In this document: piece by piece, positions 11,877 to 21,960 of the stretch | Layout of the letters: each line of letters starts with the position of its first letter | How positions within the stretch are numbered: position 1 is the stretch's first letter | Assembly: GCA_014825775.1 (NCBI GenBank) | Contig: MVAQ01000243.1 | Location: 1 to 31,047, forward strand | Length of the DNA: 31,047 nt | Direction of reading: 5' to 3' | From: Krasilnikovozyma curviuscula | Taxonomy: Eukaryota; Basidiomycota; Tremellomycetes; Cystofilobasidiales; Mrakiaceae | Program-made: the position numbers and the translations under genes | The notes under the pieces: generated by a model | What the model saw: only the letters and a program-made list of their open reading frames with translations | What the model was told of the DNA's origin: nothing | Database searches by the model: none

Positions 11877-13217
11877 CTAGTATGGCTGCATCCTCGCCTT
11901 GGTCATATCCTTCTTCTCCTTCTTAGCTTTCTTCGCCTTCGCCTTCGCAGCTTTCAGCTGGATCTCCTCTTCGGTCAATGGTAACGGAGGTTTGAACTGC
12001 ATGTTCATGATTTTCTCCCAAACCTGAAGTCTAGTAAGAGCAGAAAGGTAGAGTTAATGGCCACGTGCTGTTGAGAATAAGAGAAGCGCAACTCACGTAT
12101 AGGCAGCATCATTGCCGGCGTTATGCAACTCTTGCCTTTTGTAAGGGATATTGAGATCATCCATGATATACTCAAGCTTTTTTGTCTGTTTGCTTCCTTC
12201 CACTTGTTGGTAGAACCTTAACAGAAAATCCAGGTCAGCGCACGTTGCGTCGGTCGATGTTCAGAGATCAAACTAACTTGGCTGTGTCCTCGAATCTCGT
12301 GTGCTCCGGGAAATCAATTCCAAACACTCCTCTGAGAATTACAAGATCCTCTTTGCACCCATGTCCAACCAAGCACAAGTTGTCGCAAGGGGACGACACC
12401 AGTTCTTGAAGTCGAGAACTGATCTCAGACTGAGGTAGAACTGTTGAGGTGCCAAAGACGAACCCAAGTGGTGACGTTTTACAGTATCTGTTGATGAGGT
12501 GCATGTGCTCGCGCACCCGATAATGTAGGAACTCTCGAACAGTTTTGAGTTCTGGAGCAGTTTCTAGAGGCGTAGTTGTCGAAGGTGGAGGATAGAAGTT
12601 GATCATGAGGGAGATCCCTAGCTCTTGGACTTTATATCCGCCATGCTTAGGGTGACTCTGGTCATACCATTCCAAGTCCATCCTACAAGGACAGACCAGC
12701 TTTTCGTCAGTTTTTTGGATTCACGGAGGACTCGTTGGGTTAGAAACTCACGCTATTGTGAGCTCTTTGACAGAAGCATTCTGTGGAACAAGTTGAGAGA
12801 GCATGACAGCTGCAGCCTTGCGAAATGGGCGGCTATATCGACTCAGTTGCTAGTCAGTTCGAGAGAGGATCGTTCGAACGGATGGTTAAGGTAGAATACT
12901 CACGTTGCGTGTGCCGCTGCTATAGAGAATGCTGGTTGAGCCAGTGAATGAATCAGGCGTATCCCAAAGTGTGGAAGTCTTTCGGTTGGGGGATGAAAAG
13001 CAAGTACGTTGGATGGTAACTCGCGCGCGTTGCGGTCTGTTCGAAAGTCTTTTGAGTCATTGTCCAATACTCGTGGAGAACGGACCGGTTCATGGATTGA
13101 ATGAAGATGAAAACAGAATCTTGATTTAGGTAGAAGGGGAATATCTCGCAAATCTTCGACGAAAGTGCATACAAAGTTGCGCGCTAACTCAAAGAACCCT
13201 CTTGCTTGGACCACCAT
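11877..13217 (-). CDS. Gfd2/YDR514C-like DEDDh 3'-5' exonuclease-fold protein
   Basis: Predicted RNase-H/DnaQ-fold nuclease of the Gfd2/YDR514C-like group, 357 residues in this model. Five exons: 13217-12904, 12832-12752, 12682-12278, 12216-12097, 12030-11877. All five DEDDh residues are visible: Asp134 and Glu136 in AMDLEWYD, Asp244 in LVGHGCKEDLVIL, and His297 and Asp302 in LHNAGNDAAYT. The VQELGIS strand and FVFGTS also match the fold. The C-terminus is a basic Lys/Ala-rich tail (KAKAKKAKKEKK) that could bind nucleic acid. The first exon is the weak part. I used the first in-frame ATG (13217), 83 nt downstream of the neighbouring transcription factor's stop. Residues 1-105 lack recognisable motifs, and another frame on the same strand is also open there, so an unseen intron is possible. 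Substrate is unknown. Confidence 0.75.
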
Positions 13218-13300
13218 TAGTTCTGCTCCGTACAAATCATTCCATCTATACAAAATCAAGTTAAGGATCGTAGCACTGCCTACGGATGTCTCCACCCCAC

Positions 13301-16032
13301 CTAAGGGTTCCAATAGTGGTACGTATCCATGGTCTCAGTTTCTATCACATCGTCATCTAAGCCGGGGAAACCAAACTCAGAAAAGCCACTCCCACCAATC
13401 TGATCACTAAATCCAAAACCATCCGTATTCGGAGAAACCATCCCTGCTTGATAAGTTGAAAACTCGGGATCCAAAGAATCCCAGATGCCTCTCATCACTT
13501 GAGTGGGGCTCACACCTGGAGTCTCACTTGCAGATGGCTGGTTGGTAAGGCTGGATCCAGACATTTCATTGATAGACTGTGGCTGTTGATGCTGATGCTG
13601 CTTCAGTTCTTGTTGAGAGACTGACGTGTTGTTGACCTCCTCGCCGTCCTGAGTCTCGCCAACTTCCATCACGTTTCCTAGCAGGATTTCTGCGAGGGCA
13701 TTGAAAATGCCTTGATACTTCTTACTTGGCGGCCATCCAACGGAGAAGTTTGAGAGTAGCAAATTGCACCTTTGTATGTTATTCATGACCTCCTCTTTGG
13801 TAATGGGATGAGCGGCTGAGGGCGAGGTACTGAATTCACAGAGACAGTACAAGAGCGAAATGCAAGAGGTAAAAATTTGGTATAGATGAACCCTAATGAA
13901 TATCAATATTTGGTCAGCAAAAAGAGGGGTTAGACCAAAAACATCATCGAGCTCACCAGTTCAACGACACGAGTCTTCCTACCAATTGTGGAAAATACAA
14001 GGCAAGTATGTCAATATCGCCGAAGAATATTCTCTACGTAACTGATATGTGGTCGCTTACTCTCATTCAGATTCAGGTACTTCTCAACTAGGTTCTTACT
14101 CGCCCAATGCAAAGCCTCCAAATTACTTCTACTGATCCTGGGCATCAGAGGGCTCGGACGGTAGATACAACATAGCATCTGGAAGTAGTTCAAGTCGTGG
14201 ATTTGGGTAGTGCCGATCCTTTCCTCGATCTTGAAAGGAGATGCCAAGCTCCATTGGTTGACCTCGTCGACCAGTGAATCGAGAATCGTCGAACGTTCTT
14301 CTGCAGAGAGAGATTGAGGGATTGTGGGACTATATAGTAGTGTTAAGATCCTGCCGTAGATTCGACGAGAAGCAATGAGGTGTCTAGTGTACGTTAATTG
14401 ATGGATGGAGCCAGAGTCGAGTTGAGGTGCATGTGATGAGTCGATTGTCATAACCTGAGTAGGAGATTCATCAAAGTCAGCTCCAAAAAGCTCAAGCGAG
14501 AGTAAGTTTCTAGCCTCGCTAACCTGAACATCGTAATCTTCGTCCTTTATAGCCATCGGCTTGCCCAGCGTCAATGAGCATATCCTGTCGAGATTGTACG
14601 TTGCCCACCAGATTCCTCTGCGGAGTTGTTTCTCCCTTGGTCCCAATCTCGAGGAAGGTTCTCTGTGAAGATCGAGAGTGTAGCAAAGACGAGTCGCCAG
14701 TCCGACGAGGAGATACATCGATTGACCGTGCGGTGTAGAGTAGAGCGTGGAAAGTGCCAAAAGTAACAGAGATTGAAGGCAGGTCTTTCACAAGAGGGAA
14801 CTAGTCATCAGATTCACATCCTCATGCACAATATGTACAACCAGAGAACCTTACCAGATCATCGCTATTCAGAGCAGAATCGGCACTCCGGTTGGCTCGA
14901 CGTAGGAAAGGAGCTGCTGTGCCTCGAGGAGCCTCCCCCTTTCAGTTTAACGACATACAAATAACAGATCAGTTTCGTTCCGCTAAATGATGTAAGAAAA
15001 AAGACCAGAATTGTCGTACCATTCGTTCCAGCGATATATACGCGAGGTAGAACACCATGAATATCCTGAACACCTTCGCAGGATCCTGTTGAGATGCAGA
15101 TGAAGTTGCGTAGATGGATGAGAGCTCTGAAAGAAAGACGGCCTTGTCCAGTAAGGGGTACGGAGGCTGATAGACCTTGAAGTAACTTTCTACAAGCGAG
15201 AGCGCAATTGAGTATGGTGGAAAGGTAGCTTCTCCAGAAGCATCAGAGGATGACAGATCGTCGGAAGAGCAAGGCAACGTTTCAAGGGAGAGGTCAGAGA
15301 ATGTGAGATGGGATGCCGGCGGATGACTTGACGTGCCAACGACGCGCAATGACAAGATGGCCTTGGACATTTCAGAGAGCGAAAGATTGCTTCCAGGACC
15401 TCTGGGTGAATCTTGAGAGCTGGTTGCTGAACTCTCAGGCCCTGCCGCTGATGTCGATGAGGATGTTGATTTCCCTTCTGCCGCTGATGTGGCCCGGGGG
15501 AGAGGAGTTGCTAGTACCGGAATGCTTCCCGTTTCCAGACTGGATACATTTTCAAAATCTTGAGGTTCTGCCGCTGCCAGTAGAGACTCTAGCCAAGAGA
15601 CTCGCGCGGTGAGAGCGAAGTTTATTGCACGCAACTCGTTCAGTTGACTGTAGGAGCAAGATAGTTAGAACAAAGAGACCGATCAAAGAAGAGATAGAAC
15701 ACACATCACGTATGGGCTATCTGATCCATCCTTGGACGACTTGGTGTCGAATGAGCACGGCACTTTACTTTTCAAGCATGAGCTGCAGTGAGGGATCTGT
15801 CTGTCGCACTGCAGTACATAGATAAGTATTAGCTCAAGAGAGGATATCACACGGATCCAAGGAGCGTATTTACTTTGCGTTTCATGACTCTGCATCGTTT
15901 GCATGCGACCTGCAACATACCCTCGCGGCTAGGACGGTCAGGCTTGGAAGCTGAAGATTTCTTGGCTGTGGATGTCGGAGCTGAAGACGATGATTGGGCT
16001 GGCTGACGATGTTCTGTACTGGGCGAGTCCAT
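13301..16032 (-). CDS. Zn2Cys6 fungal transcription factor (fungal_trans domain)
   Basis: A 770-residue Gal4-type regulator. Seven exons: 16032-15874, 15808-15705, 15647-15020, 14938-14855, 14784-14061, 13978-13957, 13892-13301. The binuclear zinc cluster has all six cysteines (44, 47, 54, 61, 64, 71: CKRCRVMKRKC ... CSSCLKSKVPC) and is split by an intron just before the third Cys. A short coiled-coil (QLNELRAINFALTARVSWLE) that would allow dimerisation follows, then a Ser-rich linker. The middle homology region is of fungal_trans type, with LALSTLYSTPHGQSMYLLVG, RRGIWWATYNLDR and LTLGKPMAI. The C-terminus is Gln/His- and acid-rich, as in activation domains. The donor at 15704 (GTGTGT) was preferred over 15709 for frame. 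Exon 6 is only 22 nt. Its position beside a permease, a lyase-like gene and an aldehyde dehydrogenase suggests that it controls them; this is inference. Confidence 0.88.
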
Positions 16033-16774
16033 GATAGGCTGGGCTGAAGAGTCAGCAGTTTCCGAAGGGCTGAGAAGGTCAGAATGAGGTGCCTCCTATT
16101 GTAGGCAAGTCCCGATTCGCTTTTCCAAGCTGAGAGTCCCGGTCAGAATTCCAAGCGACCTATATCTGTTATTCATTCAAGATATTGCTCACCAGATAGG
16201 TGTAAGAATTACCTCGGTCCGTCACAGAGGGGGGCGAGGTAGACTTGACTACACGACCAGAGATAACAGCCCGCTTTTCTTTGCTGTGGAACTGGAATCG
16301 TCGAGATTCATATCAACAAGATGACGAGGAGCAAGAAGAGTTAGAAGTTTTCAGTCGTACCTGCCAAACAATGAACGCTGTGGTTTGAAGCCTACAACAA
16401 CAACAGAATTAAATGTCGCGGCCAGCTCCCCGGCAAACTGGGTCATGTCTAAAAGTCTTCGAAGTTTTCTCCGGAAGAGAGAAGGTGGGTCCAAATCGGT
16501 TTATATTGAGTACCAGATCGAATGCCTATATTGTTGAGACTTAAGAAAATCTCCCGTCTTCCTTATGGCAGCTTCTGCACCCGGGAGCAGCACCTCCGCG
16601 CTTTCCATCGGCATCTACCAAAAAGGTTCGAAATCGCCATCTTCACTTATTTGAATACAATATGAAGTCTTATATAAAGATCTAAAAGACTCAGTGGCAC
16701 CAGAAACTACAATAACGACCCAAACCGCCATCATCGAAATTATCTCTGCTCTAATCTCATACAGCACGACCACT
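16033..16774. promoter_or_regulatory. Long 5' region of the Zn2Cys6 gene and 3' end of the permease
   Basis: This 742-bp gap is the longest in the window. It lies upstream of the transcription factor and downstream of the permease stop (both minus strand). A CGG-T-CCG palindrome sits at 16215-16221, a plausible Zn2Cys6-type half-site pair, but it is short enough to be chance. No good open frame is seen. The length allows a long leader or a 5' UTR intron. Confidence 0.4.
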
Positions 16775-18755
16775 CTAATAAGTGTACCTGAAAGACTTGT
16801 TTTGTCTGTCGGTCAAATCCAAGAAGTTGTGCACAGCAGAGATGTCCTCGGCCCGGTCATCAGCGGCGTCCCTCTTTTTGTTTTCCCAGGCAAGGTAAAA
16901 GCGCAAGATAACGCAGAGGACGCCGTTGGCGGCAAAGCAGAAGAGGTTAGCACCGATGCCGAGTTTGTAGACTGGAGCCTGGGCCGTCTTGAAGAAGAAT
17001 GGACCCGCGATGTTTCCTGATCAAATGAAAGATGGTTCCGTGTCAACAGAATGGAATTGAGAGAGGTCTCGTGAGGAACTGCTACGAACCAGCACAGTAA
17101 GCAACCCATATGAGGGCAGAAGTCAGGATCTTCTTGGTGTATCCAGCGGTGTTGGAAGAGAGCAGAGCCAACATCATGACATAGACGACGTTAAAGGCGC
17201 CTATGAAACCAAACAACGCAAACAGCGGGGTAAACTTCGTGACAGTGTCATTTTGCAGCAGTAGCATCGTAGACTTACCCAAGAAGTAGTAGGCCATAAG
17301 AGAAGCTCCCTTGTGTGAATGGGGAAGTGTGGTCAAGATGACAGTTCCGATAAAAGGAAGAACCAAGCTGCCGAGCATGACCCAGCATCTAGCGTTCCAC
17401 CCTCTTCTGGACGCAAAGCCAATAATCAGACCAGCAATGAGGTTACCTCCTGTTGCTACAACACCGAATGGGATAGAGAGCAAGGTTGTTGCCAATGATG
17501 AGAAACCGAAGCCCTTTATCACGATGGCAGAGAAGGCGTTCAGACCTCCGTTGGGGATGTTGGCCAACAGCGTAATCATGAACATGATATAGGTCTGGAG
17601 TGAAGCAAGTTCAAGGTCAGATCGAACCCTCCGTGGCGACCAGAAGTAGGTGATGGTACGATGACGAACCTTTGGATCAAGAAGAGTCTCAGTGACCTGG
17701 TCCCACTTCCACTGACTGCTGGCAATTCCAGTAGCGTTGTCCTTTACTCTGGCAACAGCGCCGAGCTTTTCCTCCTCTGTGAACATGAACCAGGTCATAG
17801 GGGTGTCGGGTAGAACAAAGAACATGCAGAGACCCCTGGCACCGCAAGAGGAACATCAATACTTGGAAAACCCTTTTAACACTGATTTAAAGAACCTACC
17901 AGAAGGCAGTGATTGGGCCGTAGATGATGTAGATGTATTTCCAGAGTTGGAGGTTTCCGTGGATGTGTCCGATACCGAAAGCAATAAGCCCTCCAAGGAT
18001 ACCAGCAACAGAAGAGAACCAGAAGGCACTTCTGGTGGATTGTTCGGCGCGTGTCCAGAACATAGAACTCATGAGCAGGACTGCTGGCAGAAGACCACCT
18101 TCGAAGAGACCTGTTTACGCAGTAAAAATACAGGATTAGAATCCAGGTTGGTAATGGAAAAGTGGATTCCAACTGACCTTGAATGAATCTCAGAGCAGCG
18201 AACGACTTGAAGTCAGTACAGAAACCTTCGCCGATCAGGATGACACCCCAGCCCATGGTGATAAAGCCAATGTACTTCCCGAGAGGAAGTTTTTGGCAGA
18301 TCCAAGAGGAGCCAGGTTGGGCCACGAGGAAAGCGAAGTAGAAGATACTCGCAGTCCAAGAGTACTGGTTGCCAGTGAGGTGAATATCGGCGGTAAGGCC
18401 GTAATTGTTAGCGTAATTATTACTGTCAACAAAAAGAGAGCGCAAGAAAAACAAGGTGAGCAACGAATCGCAACTCGCCGCATACAAGCGCACACAGGGG
18501 TACTCACGATACTTTATCGAGGAATGAAAGGATTGTAGTGATAGAAATCAAGGGCAACAAAATATAGTCACATTTCCGAAGGATCCGCTTCTCCAGCTCC
18601 TCGCTCAGAACGTAACCAGAGGAATCAATCTTGGCCGCATAGGCTTCAGCAAGATCGTGAGAAGCATCTTGAACTTCGATTCCGTGGGAGACCTTGGCCT
18701 CGTTGGCGAAGGTGCCGTCCTTGGTGATAGAAGTTTGCGGCGAGAGTGAAGCCAT
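16775..18755 (-). CDS. MFS anion:cation permease, Dal5/Tna1 (allantoate/nicotinate) family
   Basis: A 512-residue major-facilitator permease of the fungal anion:cation symporter family, whose members import organic acids such as allantoate, nicotinate and pantothenate across the plasma membrane. Seven exons: 18755-18508, 18422-18178, 18110-17900, 17835-17670, 17594-17279, 17200-17090, 17016-16775. About 12 membrane segments are apparent. Landmarks are a cytosolic N-terminus ending in ILRKCDYILLPLIS, then LSFLDKVSNNYANNYGL, the loop GHIHGNLQLWKYIYIIYGP, FVLPDTPMTWF, and SRRGWNARCW between segments 8 and 9. The start at 18755 is the first ATG in frame. A TATA-like ATAAATA (18823-18829, minus) lies about 70 bp upstream. 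The gene is head-to-head with the lyase-like gene. The substrate cannot be read from sequence. Confidence 0.9.
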
Positions 18756-18882
18756 GATGAGGTGCAATGAGAGGAATTATGGTCTAACCACTTCAAGAGG
18801 GGACAGAAGAGCAAGCAGCTCCTATTTATGGGAGAGGTCTGTCAACGGTATAGCCAAAAAAAAAACATAAACCACAATTCCG

Positions 18883-18897
18883 TTCGCAAATTGCGAA
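18883..18897. repeat. Perfect inverted repeat, candidate operator
   Basis: The bases TTCGCAA-A-TTGCGAA form two 7-base arms around one central base, midway between the TATA-like elements of the divergent genes. It could be the site of a dimeric regulator. No copy was noticed elsewhere in the window by eye. Confidence 0.55.
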
Positions 18898-18924
18898 TCT
18901 CGAGGACCCGATGGATGGCATATG

Positions 18925-18935
18925 CGGAGCTGCGG
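18925..18935 (+). promoter_or_regulatory. CGG-N5-CGG direct repeat
   Basis: Two CGG triplets in direct orientation with five bases between them, 31 bp upstream of the plus-strand TATAAA. Direct, inverted or everted CGG pairs are the usual targets of Zn2Cys6 dimers such as the one encoded next door. A chance occurrence is possible. Confidence 0.35.
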
Positions 18936-19060
18936 CTTATACGACGAAACAAATACACTGACCTCTATAAACGGCAGATAAGACCCTGGCAGACGAATTG
19001 GACACAACCATCCATCTCTATCTTCTCATTTGTCTAAAATTCGCCTTGAAAACAGAAATA

Positions 19061-21277
19061 ATGGGATCCCTCGAGCTGTCGCCAGAAGAAACCTTCCTCG
19101 CCGAGTGGAATTCGCCGGAAGCCATTAAGGCATTTTGGGCCACTCCAGAGCAGACATTTTTTCACAGGTCAGTAGAAATTTTCCTTCTTTTTTTCGTAGG
19201 CTATAGCTGGACTCAGGACTGAATACAAATGGTGTTTGGCTTTCCTCAGACCTTACACTGCTGAGCTCGTCGCCTCCCTCCGCGACCCTTTCCCGGATTC
19301 GTTCTCGACAAATGCAGGTGCAAGAAAGCTTCGTGCTTTGTTCAAGAAGCACAATGCTGCTAAAACTGGATCTGTCACCATAGGTGCTCTTGAACCAGTG
19401 GTGAGTTACAGTAGTTTTGCTTCCTTCACAGGCCGGATACCTTTATTCTTATCTCCCATGTTCTCCTAGACTGCCCACGTCATGGCTGAGCTCGGGTACG
19501 AAACCATTTACGTATCTGGGGCTATTTGCTCGTGAGTTGCGAGTTTTCTATAGCTGGTTATGCAAGTTCTGACCTGCGCATCGCGTCGATTGCACTTTCT
19601 ATAGAATGACGGACACTCCATCTTGTGATTTCGGTGCTGATATGGTGAGTTTCACTGACAACATTTGTCACTGTGTATGGTTTCTGACCTGAAAATAACC
19701 CCGAATTATTGATAGGCCGACTACACTTACGATACCGGTGCGCGGGATTCCCGCTCTTTCTGTTGCGCCTTCAGCCGGCCGAGTCTGACTTACTTCTTGA
19801 ACCCCTCTTCCACCGATAGTCCCAAAGAAAATCAACCAGATCCATCGCTCCCAGCTTCTCCACCAGCGTCTCAACAAATTCTACAAATTCACTGGCGATG
19901 CTCGAGCGACAGAGATCGACCACATGGTACCCTTGATCGCTGATGCTGATACCGGACACGGTGGGCAGACTGCTACCATGAAGCTTGCCAAGCTCTTTGT
20001 GGAAGCGGGCGCTGCAGGTATCCATTTGGACGATCAGGTAGGTATTTCCGGGGGTCAACTCGTTCTCTAAATACTTTCTGACGCATTTTGCCACTGTTGC
20101 TGTTTTGAAGGTCCCTGGCACCAAGAAGAATGGTGCTAAAACTGCTGGTAGAGTCCTCGTCCCCGTCTCTGAACACATCGGTAGACTTCTCGCCTTGAGA
20201 TTGCAATTCGATATCATGGGGTGAGCAACACACCTTTTTCATCCCAACTTCAATTTTGCCGCTCGCTCAATCTCTTGTCATTCAATCTTCCAGATCTGAA
20301 TGTCTGATTATACACCGTACTGATGCAGAGACGGCTGGTTACCTCACGTCAACCGTCGACGCTAAAGACCGTCCTTTCATCTTGGGCAGCACCAACTCCA
20401 AGCTGGCCGATACCCTCGTGTCCGCCATCGCAAAGGGAGCCCTCACTTCTGTAGCCGCTGCAGGAGCAGCTGAGGACTCTTGGGTCGAATCGTCGAACCT
20501 CAAGACGCTCGACGAGACCATCAAGGAAGTTGTCTCTGCCGACACCTTTGACGAGTTCGTCGCGAAGACTCAAGATATGACAGTCTCTCAAGCAATGAAT
20601 GTCGCTCGATTTGAGATGAAAATCGATTTCTTCTGGGACTGTGAGGCTTCGAGGTCAAGAGAGGGTTGGTACAGATACAGGTCGGTGCTGCTCTTAGTTG
20701 CATTTGTTTACCGCAAGAGGGTTCCAACGCTGATCAACATCTTCTACTTTCAACAGAGGCAACATTGACTCTGCCATCATGAGAGCTGTCGCCTGTGCTC
20801 CTTACGCCGATGTTCTCTGGACCAGAACTCCTGCTACTGTCGTCGAGGACTTGGAGAAGTTCGCTAAGGAAGTGTTAGAACAAGTGGGTGAGAAGAGGTG
20901 GTTGGGATACAACCTGGCTGCCGATGTAAAGGGGACCGGTAAGTTTATCACATATCTTTTTATTCTCTATTTCAGTGGGTTGTCTTCTGAAACGAGACGT
21001 TTTACTTTTCGGATTTTCAGAGGAAGAGATCGCCGACTTCACTTCGAAGATTGGAAAGATGGGCTACGTATGGCAATTCCTCCCTATTGCAGGTATGGTC
21101 AGCATGTCTGTCGGCTTCAACAAGGGTGCCAAAGCCATTTTGGATAGAGGCATCCAAGGTCTCTTGGACACTTCTTACATCCCCGGCAAGAAAGCTGGTG
21201 TCGGCGCGATCTCGAAGGATTGGTTCGCTGGTGCACTCAGTGATGCAGCCGTCGGAGCTGCTACTCTAAGAAATTAA
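19061..21277 (+). CDS. Isocitrate-lyase-superfamily protein with degenerate active site
   Basis: A 511-residue member of the isocitrate lyase/PEP mutase superfamily. Ten exons: 19061-19167, 19250-19400, 19470-19531, 19605-19644, 19716-19737, 19820-20037, 20111-20220, 20294-20680, 20757-20938, 21021-21277. Conserved family text: [19 protein letters not shown], the metal-site ADADTGHGG (about 168-176), [41 protein letters not shown] and GYVWQF. However, the catalytic signature K-K-C-G-H reads KKNGA (205-209), so the general-acid Cys is Asn207 and the His is Ala. The preceding EDQ is DDQ (198-200), and the SPSFNW substrate loop reads AADVKGT (420-426). Both sites lie inside exons with intact frames, so splicing error does not explain it. 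It is also about 30 residues shorter than usual fungal isocitrate lyases and has no SKL-like end. Activity is unknown: a different C-C lyase, or a non-catalytic paralog. Confidence 0.85.
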
Positions 21278-21960
21278 GTAGAGAGGATCGGTAATGCTAG
21301 ATCGCTTTCTAGGATTCACAATTTCTCTTGCTTTACATCGCAAAAAGTGCAAGATGTACCAATCGCTACCCCAAATCCCCTGGTTGTAGACGTCAATGCT
21401 TAAGCCCTCTAACGGTTCATAAATTCTTCTGGTCATTACCTATTATTACTCTCATCACAAACCCGATATCTCAATCGACCGAATCATCAATGCTTATCTT
21501 GTCGAAGCCTCCTTCCTACCCAGCCCCATCTTTCAACTCCGAGAAGAAAACAAAAGGACACGCTAAACTAGCATATTTATAATTGAAACATAGCGATTTC
21601 GGTATGAGAGAGGACGTTATGGACGCTGAAGCTGATATTTTTGTCGACGACGGTGAATCAACAGAGACAGAAAAAGGAATCGGATTCCGAAGGGGAAGAA
21701 AACTACAGTATAGATGTTGCCTTAGACGGTCCATCGGTAGCTACATCTTGCAAGATCCATCTCCTGGCTTTCATATTGTGAGCCACACTTCAATCCATTT
21801 GCAGTACGTAAACAAGACCCAAAAGTCGCTCGCCGGCAGAAGGACGCGCTGACCGGTGGTTCACATCCGTCGAAGGCCCCCTCCACCACAAAAAGCATTG
21901 CTCCTTCCAGACCACGAACCACCAGCCAATCCCTTCCATCCCCCTTTCCATCTCATCGCC
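21278..21960 (+). promoter_or_regulatory. Upstream region of the aldehyde dehydrogenase gene
   Basis: This 683-bp gap holds the 3' end of the lyase-like gene and the promoter of the dehydrogenase. A 13-bp palindrome (GGAAT-CGG-ATTCC, 21676-21688) overlaps an 11-bp one (21680-21690), giving a CGG-N3-CCG pair of Zn2Cys6 type. A pyrimidine-rich stretch lies at 21900-21957, just before the ATG. Open frames here have no recognisable content or splice logic. Confidence 0.45.

Larger units (their letters stand above)
18756..19060. promoter_or_regulatory. Divergent promoter, permease / lyase-like gene
   Basis: A 305-bp region between two start codons. It holds a TATA-like element for each direction: ATAAATA on the minus strand (18823-18829) and TATAAA on the plus strand (18966-18971). 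Between them lie a perfect 15-bp inverted repeat (18883-18897), a run of ten A (18857-18866 or so) and two direct CGG triplets five bases apart (18925-18935). The arrangement fits co-regulation of both genes from one shared element. Confidence 0.6.

Noticed and set aside
16625..16635. GGTTCGAAATC resembling a tRNA B box
   Set aside because: It lacks the final CC of the consensus, and no A box or cloverleaf can be drawn from the flanking bases.
19061..21277. Lyase-like gene as a pseudogene
   Set aside because: All ten exons join in frame with good splice sites and no stop. The changes are confined to active-site positions rather than scattered.
21516..21852. Open frames on both strands in the gap before the aldehyde dehydrogenase
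   Set aside because: They have no recognisable family, no splice signals that extend them, and the composition of random sequence.
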